From contig JAAZYN010000210.1 of assembly GCA_014239625.1 (NCBI GenBank), forward strand, positions 1 through 6,571: a stretch of 6,571 bases of DNA, given 5' to 3'. Each line of letters begins with the position of its first letter. The stretch's first letter is position 1. This DNA is from Myxococcales bacterium. Lineage in GTDB: Bacteria; Myxococcota_A; UBA9042; PHBI01; JAAZYN01. The translations under genes and the position numbers were made by a program. The notes beneath the pieces are model-generated. The model ran no database searches. It was not told the DNA's origin and saw only the letters and a list, made by a program, of their open reading frames with translations. This document shows, piece by piece, positions 1 through 4,729 of this stretch.

Positions 1-2675
1 CTGCTGGCTCGTGGTCGTCCGCCATGGCCCAGCGCACGGGCGTCGAGATCGATCTTTTTTCGGCCCAGGGCGATGGCATGGCCAGCTTCTTCGTCGACGA
101 GTTCGGCGGGATCGTGGGCTGCGGACCGGGGGGCATCCAGTTCAACCCCCTCGGTTTCCCGGAGTACTCGCAGGCTGACTGCCGCACCCTGACGTACCTT
201 TTCGAGCGCAGTGGGGCGGGCCGGCAGGTGTTGGGGGACAATTACTGGCCGCGCAAGGACCAGTGCGTCGACGCTTGGAACGGCGAGACCCTGATCCGGG
301 CCGACACCCACGTGGTCACGGACGTGACCGTGGGTAACCGGGTGCGCAAGACGACCTTTTGGTTGCCTGAGTTTCCCGGCCTGCTCGTGGACCTGTCGCA
401 GGAGGCCTGCGGAAGCGCGCTGACCCAGACATACAGCTTCACCAACTTCGGCGCGCAGACCGCCGAGCTGCGCATGACGCGGGGGGCCGACCTGGACCTG
501 GCGGTGACCGATAACTACCGCCGAAACTACGGCGGCGAGTATCCGAACGGCTCCGCGGCTCCGTGGGGCGCGACCCTGTGGGACCGCAGCCTGAACTACG
601 GGATGAGCATCGCGGACCCGCCCATGGGCGACGCGGTGTTCGAAGGGTGGCGCTCCGAGATCGGCAGCTTCGGCGGCTCGTCGATCCACTCCGAGGTGCT
701 GATCGGTTACGGCTTCCTGCCCGGACCCTGGATGGGCTCGAGCAGCCCGGCCGGCGGGCTGAACGGGATCTGGGGAAGGGGCGCCGGAAGCGGGGGCCGA
801 TGGTGCTACATCGACGGCACCGAGCCTCCCCGGGCGGCCAATCTGGCCGAGTATCTGGCCCTGGGCTACGGCTTCGGGGACTGGGCGGCGGCGGTGCAGT
901 CGCGCCTGGACGTGCCCCCCGACACCACCCGCAGCTACGTGACCCAGACCATCGGCGTGCCCGGCGGGACCTGCTGCGACGGCCCCGACTGCGCCATCGT
1001 GTCGGGCAGGATTACCGTCGACCGCGTCGGTGATCCGCCGCTCGTCAACCGCATCGTCCGCCTCGAGGAGCAGGTCACGGGCGACGTGCACTACGGCATC
1101 ACCAACTCCACCGGCGACTGGGCGGTGCCGGTGGCCTGGGGTAGCTACGACATCGCGCCAGCCATCGACGATCTGGGCTACTCACCCGAGCGCCGCAACG
1201 ACGTGTCGGTGCAAAAGGCGTCGGTGCCCGGGCAGGACTTCAAGGCGGCCTCGAGCTGTGGCCTCGACGTGAGCTTCCAGGGGACCTGGGCGCAAGAGTG
1301 GGCGTACCAGGAGTGCGGCTGCGGCGCTCCGCCAGGGACTCCGTGCGCCGGGCGCCCGTGGCGCTACTGCATCCACCTCGACAACAGCGGTACCGACGTG
1401 CTGCTTGACGTGCAGGGGCAGTGGAATCTGCCCGATCCGCACGCGACGGTGGTGACCACCGCCAACGTGCCCACCCCCACGGACTGCGCCGGCAACCCGG
1501 TCAACGCCCTGGATCTGGCCAATCCGACGCTTCCGATGAGCTGCTCGGGCGGCGGCAGCGCGGAGGCCTCCTGGCTCGGTGGAACGGGTGGCGGCTCGAG
1601 CGCCTCCCAGTTCGATATCAGCGGGACGAACATGGACCCGGGCGAGCGTTGCAGCGTGTGCGTGGACGTGATGATCGAGAACAGCGCGGCCGTGCTGGGG
1701 GCCACCCTGGTCACGACGGGGTCGGGCGGGCCCGGTGGCGGCGGCCCGATCATCGGCATCTGCGGGGGACCGCCGGCGCTGGTGAACCCCGATCCGCTGG
1801 TGGAGGCGCCGGACTGCTCCTGCGACCCCAACCAGATGCACGTGCAGCCCGTGGGATGCTCGCCGGACGGGCGGGTGGACTCGAACCAGCGGCTGACCTA
1901 CACGGTGGACTTCCAGAACACCGGCGCGGGGCCGGCCCGCATCGTGGACGTGCGCATCCCGGTGGACCCGGATATGGACATCGAGAGCTTCGACCTGGTG
2001 GCGAGCAGCCACCTGGTGACCGACATCGAGATCGACACCGACAACAGCGGGGCCGAGCCCACCTACGAGCTCGTGTTCCATCACCACGACATCAACCTGC
2101 CGGCGGAGATCGTGGACCCGCTGGGGAGCATCGGCTCGGTGACCTACTCCATGCGTCCGCTTCCCGGGCTGCCGGATGGCACGACCATCGAGGCGTCGGC
2201 CGCCATCATCTTCGATCGCAACGAGCCAGTGCTCACCAACGTCGCGGTGAACACGCTGGTGGCCGGCACCGATCTGGCCACCGACAGCGACCTGGACTTT
2301 GTGCCCGACGGCTGCGACTCCTGCCCCTTCGACCCGCTGAACACCGACACCGACGGCGACGGGCTGTGCGACGTGCTCGACAACTGCCCCGCGCAAGCGA
2401 ACCCGGAGCAGGACGCCGCCGACGTGGATGGCGTCGGTGACGCTTGCGACAGCTGCGCGGACAGCTTCGTGCTGACCGGCATCGGCGTGGCCGACGAGCA
2501 CGGATGCACCGGGATTGACCTGTGCGAGCTCGAGGCCAAAAACCACGGTGGATGCGTGTCCTGCGTGCGTCACCTCATCAACGACTGGCGTCGGGACGAC
2601 CTGATCACTCATGAGGAAGAGGCGGCCCTGCAGAGCTACACGGCGCACAAGGACATCTCGCCCTGTGCGCTCTGA
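1..2675 (+). CDS. Large exported multidomain protein with TSP3 repeats (5' partial)
   Basis: Probably an exported or surface protein; its function is not recognised. The frame is open from the window edge, and the first ATG (24) seems to lie inside a signal peptide. The residues before it read AGSWSSA, then AMA-Q gives a signal peptidase I-type site, so the true start is probably upstream. Numbering from that ATG: residues 1-320 are aromatic- and Gly-rich, probably beta-sheet, and match no family I know. Residues 323-405 resemble a carboxypeptidase-regulatory-like beta-sandwich (VSGRITV, then GDWAVPVAWGSYDI). Residues 410-595 are Cys/Gly-rich. From C600, the DPN motif, a YTVDFQNTG strand and FDRNEPVLTN match the DPN(E/D)K-type conserved beta-sandwich (DUF7619/DUF11-like). 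Residues 754-810 hold acidic TSP3 calcium repeats (DTDGDGLCD, DNCP, DVDGVGDAC). A Cys-bearing charged tail ends in a TGA stop. The many cysteines fit an oxidising environment outside the cytoplasm. An adhesin or matrix protein is possible but not shown. Confidence 0.85.
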   Translation, partial: AGSWSSAMAQRTGVEIDLFSAQGDGMASFFVDEFGGIVGCGPGGIQFNPLGFPEYSQADCRTLTYLFERSGAGRQVLGDNYWPRKDQCVDAWNGETLIRADTHVVTDVTVGNRVRKTTFWLPEFPGLLVDLSQEACGSALTQTYSFTNFGAQTAELRMTRGADLDLAVTDNYRRNYGGEYPNGSAAPWGATLWDRSLNYGMSIADPPMGDAVFEGWRSEIGSFGGSSIHSEVLIGYGFLPGPWMGSSSPAGGLNGIWGRGAGSGGRWCYIDGTEPPRAANLAEYLALGYGFGDWAAAVQSRLDVPPDTTRSYVTQTIGVPGGTCCDGPDCAIVSGRITVDRVGDPPLVNRIVRLEEQVTGDVHYGITNSTGDWAVPVAWGSYDIAPAIDDLGYSPERRNDVSVQKASVPGQDFKAASSCGLDVSFQGTWAQEWAYQECGCGAPPGTPCAGRPWRYCIHLDNSGTDVLLDVQGQWNLPDPHATVVTTANVPTPTDCAGNPVNALDLANPTLPMSCSGGGSAEASWLGGTGGGSSASQFDISGTNMDPGERCSVCVDVMIENSAAVLGATLVTTGSGGPGGGGPIIGICGGPPALVNPDPLVEAPDCSCDPNQMHVQPVGCSPDGRVDSNQRLTYTVDFQNTGAGPARIVDVRIPVDPDMDIESFDLVASSHLVTDIEIDTDNSGAEPTYELVFHHHDINLPAEIVDPLGSIGSVTYSMRPLPGLPDGTTIEASAAIIFDRNEPVLTNVAVNTLVAGTDLATDSDLDFVPDGCDSCPFDPLNTDTDGDGLCDVLDNCPAQANPEQDAADVDGVGDACDSCADSFVLTGIGVADEHGCTGIDLCELEAKNHGGCVSCVRHLINDWRRDDLITHEEEAALQSYTAHKDISPCAL

Positions 2676-2685
2676 CCGGGCGGTC

Positions 2686-2716
2686 GCCTGCGCTGTCGAT
2701 ACGCGACGGCGCGGGT
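2686..2716 (+). terminator. GC-rich hairpin after the exported-protein gene
   Basis: Eleven bases after the TGA stop, 2690-2698 (gcgctgtcg) pairs with 2704-2712 (cgacggcgc) through nine pairs, one of them G-U, around the five-base loop atacg. Four further pairs, two of them wobbles, extend the stem to 2686/2716. No T-tract follows, so it is not a canonical intrinsic terminator. It may be a U-tract-less terminator or a 3'-end-protecting structure. Position and stem strength are seen directly; the role is inferred. Confidence 0.4.
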
Positions 2717-2738
2717 CGACTGACCGAGCGGCAGCGCG

Positions 2739-3131
2739 ATGGTGGGCGCGCACCCGGTCCGGGGCTGCGCGGCGCTCCCCGTGGTCGATGTCGTAGGCTC
2801 GGAAAGCAACGTCATCGCGGGTGACGGGCTCTCCCCGGACCTCAGGCCTGGGACGTACACCCTGCGGGTGCGGACCGAGACGGGGCTGTCCAATGGCGAC
2901 GACACGGCGGCGCCCACCAGCTTCGACGACCTCGCCCCGCGGTACGTGAGGTGGCGCGCGGAGCTGCGCGACAGATGGTCTACCCTGCACCTCCCGCTGT
3001 TCATCGACGCGCGGGACTTCGCTTTACACGTGGCGGCGAACCGACCGGGCGACGTTTACCGCAAGCACCGGGGGCATGCACGGCCTGCCGGGAGTCACGG
3101 TGACAGAGGAACCCGAGCAGCTCGGTCGTGA
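2739..3131 (+). CDS. Short ORF or gene remnant with IPT/TIG-like segment
   Basis: The product is not recognised. The 130-codon frame keeps strong third-position G/C and a G-rich first position from about 2784 to 3060, so that part looks like real protein-coding sequence. Residues near 35-52 read LRPGTYTLRVRTETGLSN, which resembles the closing strands of an IPT/TIG immunoglobulin-like domain common in secreted proteins. The next part (FDDLAPRYVRWRAELRDRW, then LPLFIDARDFALHVAANRPG) is unassigned. The first 15 residues look random, no good ribosome binding site precedes ATG 2739, and there is no signal peptide. A TIG fragment without its N-terminal strands suggests a truncated remnant rather than an intact gene. 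It lies in the same frame as the upstream gene, separated by TGA at 2673 and 2721. The tail after about 3060 overlaps the intergenic sequence before the convergent GNAT gene. Confidence 0.35.
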   Translation: MVGAHPVRGCAALPVVDVVGSESNVIAGDGLSPDLRPGTYTLRVRTETGLSNGDDTAAPTSFDDLAPRYVRWRAELRDRWSTLHLPLFIDARDFALHVAANRPGDVYRKHRGHARPAGSHGDRGTRAARS

Positions 3132-3159
3132 TGAAGCCTTTCGGCGCAAAGGGCGTGTC

Positions 3160-3702
3160 TCATGGTCTCCTGTAGGCGACAAAGCCATCCGGCCCCTGGC
3201 ACATCTCGAGGCCAAGCGCGGTGACTTTTTTCCGCATTCGTGTGGCGTGAGGGCGCAGCGGAACGATGACCTCCTCAAAAGGCCATGTCTCGAGCCAGAC
3301 CAGGACCGATTGCAACAGATCGGACTCTCTGGACAGCCAGGTGTCGACCACCCAGAAATGCAGTTGAGCGCCCCTTTTCCAAGGTTCGATGTAGACACAC
3401 CCAACGCAGACCTCAGCATCCAATATCGAATAGGCGTAGGCTTCGCGACGCTCGAACTCGCCATAATGGTCCGATAGATCGGCGACATTGGCGGTCACGG
3501 TAAAATCATCGGGTGGCCAGCCGTTCCATCCCAGCTCGTGGCGCAGCCTCTGCCGGCACGGGAAGAAGGCGGCGAAATCCACCTCGGCGAGTTCAGGTCG
3601 CAGCGGGGTCAAGCGCCAGCCGCCGAGCTCGACCGACATGGAAAGCGGCGGCTCGAAGTCCGCTTGCCACGCAGGACTCTCCGATGCGGAGCGGACTCTC
3701 AA
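3160..3702 (-). CDS. GNAT family N-acetyltransferase
   Basis: Predicted cytoplasmic acetyl-CoA-dependent N-acyltransferase; the substrate cannot be read from sequence. The 180-residue length is normal for a single GNAT domain. Visible features: N-terminal strand and helix (GWRLTPLRPE at 28-37), a central HY-x(5)-RREAYAYSIL segment (79-94), strand 4 as VCVGCVYIEPW (98-108), strand 5 as AQLHFWVVDTW (112-122), then a helix and WPFEEVIVPLR (140-150). This order (ADL, then RxAFAY, GCVYI and WPF strings) fits a known GNAT subgroup. The classical Q/R-x-x-G-x-G/A acetyl-CoA loop is not evident; WLSRESDLL occupies its place. Start: the reading begins at TTG 3702, preceded by GGAGGGG about five bases upstream. 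An internal ATG at 3639 (residue 22) has no clear ribosome site but starts closer to the conserved domain. The stop is TGA. The gene converges on the exported-protein gene. Confidence 0.85.
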   Translation of the reverse strand: MRVRSASESPAWQADFEPPLSMSVELGGWRLTPLRPELAEVDFAAFFPCRQRLRHELGWNGWPPDDFTVTANVADLSDHYGEFERREAYAYSILDAEVCVGCVYIEPWKRGAQLHFWVVDTWLSRESDLLQSVLVWLETWPFEEVIVPLRPHATRMRKKVTALGLEMCQGPDGFVAYRRP

Positions 3703-3721
3703 CGGGCCCCTCCGCCGAGGG
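3703..3721 (-). promoter_or_regulatory. Ribosome binding site for the GNAT TTG start, inside a small hairpin
   Basis: Read on the minus strand, GGAGGGG lies about five bases before TTG 3702. It is also the 3' arm of a five-pair hairpin (ccctc, loop ggcg, gaggg; 3708-3721). The site favours TTG as start; the hairpin could lower initiation. Both are seen in sequence; an effect on expression is inference. Confidence 0.4.
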
Positions 3722-3763
3722 AGCTGGTGCTTTGGCGCATCGTCAAGCAGCAGCCGTCAGCGC

Positions 3764-4012
3764 TCAATCGCACCACGTCATCTCCCAGCTCATGATCCGG
3801 CCGCCTACGTCGGCATCGTCATCCACCTCGCAGCCTAACACAGCGCGACCGATCGGGGACTCTGGGGGAAGCCCGCTGTTATCGAGGGTGACGGGTTGCA
3901 CTGCGGCATCCCGAAGACGCCGGCACCCCAGAGCCGGGGCCGTCAAAGGCACTCCGGAGTCGCGATTTAAGGAAGAAGTACCCCAGAAATAGATGGTTGA
4001 GGCCAGTGTCAT
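3764..4012 (-). CDS. Possible small hypothetical protein upstream of the GNAT gene
   Basis: Not recognised. Reading from ATG 4012 gives about 82 residues ending SWEMTWCD and a TGA. The C-terminal half (PVTLDNSGLPPESPIGRAV, then GCEVDDDADVGGRIMSW) has a plausible protein composition and moderate third-position G/C. The N-terminal part is less convincing and crosses an AT-richer patch. No good ribosome site precedes ATG 4012; a longer version could begin at 4042. It ends 61 bases before the GNAT start on the same strand, so co-transcription would be possible. It could instead be the decayed C-terminus of a larger secreted protein, or not a gene. Confidence 0.3.
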   Translation of the reverse strand: MTLASTIYFWGTSSLNRDSGVPLTAPALGCRRLRDAAVQPVTLDNSGLPPESPIGRAVLGCEVDDDADVGGRIMSWEMTWCD

Positions 4013-4052
4013 GGTTCGCCGGGCGCGCCCGATGGGCACCATAACGCCCCGT

Positions 4053-4080
4053 TTGACAGCTGTCGTGCCGGCTCCATACT
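4053..4080 (+). promoter_or_regulatory. Sigma70-like promoter with palindrome over the -35 box
   Basis: TTGACA (4053-4058) is a perfect -35 consensus. A 16-base spacer leads to CATACT (4075-4080), which matches four of six bases of TATAAT. The local sequence is AT-richer than its surroundings. GACAGCTGTC (4055-4064) is a perfect ten-base palindrome overlapping the -35 element, a typical position for an operator. Transcription would run rightward, toward the radical SAM gene about 650 bases away. No experimental start is known. Confidence 0.4.
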
Positions 4081-4099
4081 TGAAGAAAGCACTTCATGT

Positions 4100-4339
4100 T
4101 CCCTGCAATCCGAGAGCTCGAAGGCCGTCGACATGTGGCGGGTGGAGGCAACGTCCTAGGCGCCCAAGGTCATCGCATCGACCGCCCGCGGCGCCCCGGG
4201 CCCGAAGGACGCGCTCATCGGTTGGGAAGAGCGCAAGACGGACAAGAACCACGAGGCGTAGGTCAAGGCGGTGAAGTAGGGCGTCAGGCATGGCTGAGAG
4301 GAGTCGTCGGCCACGGCGATCGTCCTGGGGTTGCCGTGA
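4100..4339 (+). pseudogene. Codon-periodic segment broken by stops: decayed gene, or small minus-strand gene
   Basis: Read in the same phase as the radical SAM gene, codons from about 4109 to 4336 have G or C in the third position roughly nine times in ten, with a G-rich first position and low-GC second position, as in real genes. Yet this frame contains TAG at 4157, 4259 and 4277 and TGA at 4295 and 4337, so it cannot be a normal gene. Between the stops it reads, for example, GPKDALIGWEERKTDKNHEA. The alternative is the opposite strand, which shares the third positions and is open from 4356 to a TAG at 4156. A GTG at 4314 with an AGGA about eight bases upstream would give a 52-residue protein with a hydrophobic stretch (TALTYASWFLSVL). 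First- and second-position composition favours the plus strand; the stops favour the minus strand. Neither product is recognised. Confidence 0.3.
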
Positions 4340-4369
4340 ACTCTGGCTTTCGTCGTCTACCCTGGTCCG

Positions 4370-4729
4370 ATGGCGCCACCGACTCCGAATGTCCAGGCGC
4401 CCCTCATCGTGTACTCGCCCCCCGGCCTGGCGAAGACGACGCCCGAGGCGCTGGCAGACGCCATGACGGGGAAACTCGCCGGCGGCGCGCAGAAGAAAGA
4501 CGAGGACAAGCCGCCCGAGGCCGTCTTCACGGCCAGAGGGGCAGGGGTCTCCGTCGCATGGCTTGCCAGGTTGTTCATCCAGCCGATGATAAACGTCTTG
4601 GGCGCAGGACCGGCCTCGAGCTCCACCCCCTCCTTCGCGCCCGGGGCGACGGTGGTGATGGACGACGCTGCACCGGCGCCGGTGCACCCCGCGACTCGAT
4701 CCGGCGCCTGGCCCCCGGCGGGGGCCTCG
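4370..4729 (+). other. Open segment in frame with the radical SAM gene (possible N-terminal extension)
   Basis: From ATG 4370 the frame is open for 120 codons straight into the radical SAM reading frame, with strong third-position G/C. The translation is Ala/Pro-rich with a charged patch (KKDEDK) and a hydrophobic stretch (VSVAWLARLFIQPMINVLG), and matches no family I know. Related radical SAM enzymes normally begin close to their first B12-domain strand, which here follows GTG 4730. The segment could be a real fused domain, a separate gene that has lost its stop, or the shadow of a minus-strand ORF (4357-4785) with the same third positions. The ATG has no obvious ribosome site and follows a TGA at 4337. 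Confidence 0.35.
4669..4686. promoter_or_regulatory. 18-bp perfect palindrome, candidate operator
   Basis: TGCACCGGCGCCGGTGCA is its own exact reverse complement. It lies 43 bases before the likely GTG start of the radical SAM gene, where a dimeric repressor or activator would sit if the promoter is local. It may instead form a hairpin in the message. It also falls inside the open frame 4370-4729, so a coincidental coding palindrome in GC-rich DNA cannot be excluded. Confidence 0.4.

Noticed and set aside
1182..2990. 602-codon open frame on the minus strand
   Set aside because: Antisense shadow of the exported-protein gene: its translation is Arg/His/Val-rich with no domain, and the plus frame has clear domain motifs.
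3094..3124. Two adjacent short palindromes, GTCACGGTGAC and CGAGCAGCTCG, beyond the GNAT stop
   Set aside because: Five-base arms only and no T-tract on either strand; too weak to call a terminator.
4259..4279. In-frame TAG codons as amber recoding (pyrrolysine or stop reassignment)
   Set aside because: TGA stops occur in the same frame and the flanking genes use standard codes, so recoding of one codon would not restore the frame.
4563..4593. TTGCCA and GATAAA as a promoter nearer to GTG 4730
   Set aside because: The spacing is 19 bases and the -10 match is weak; the AT patch is explained by the codons for Met-Ile-Asn.
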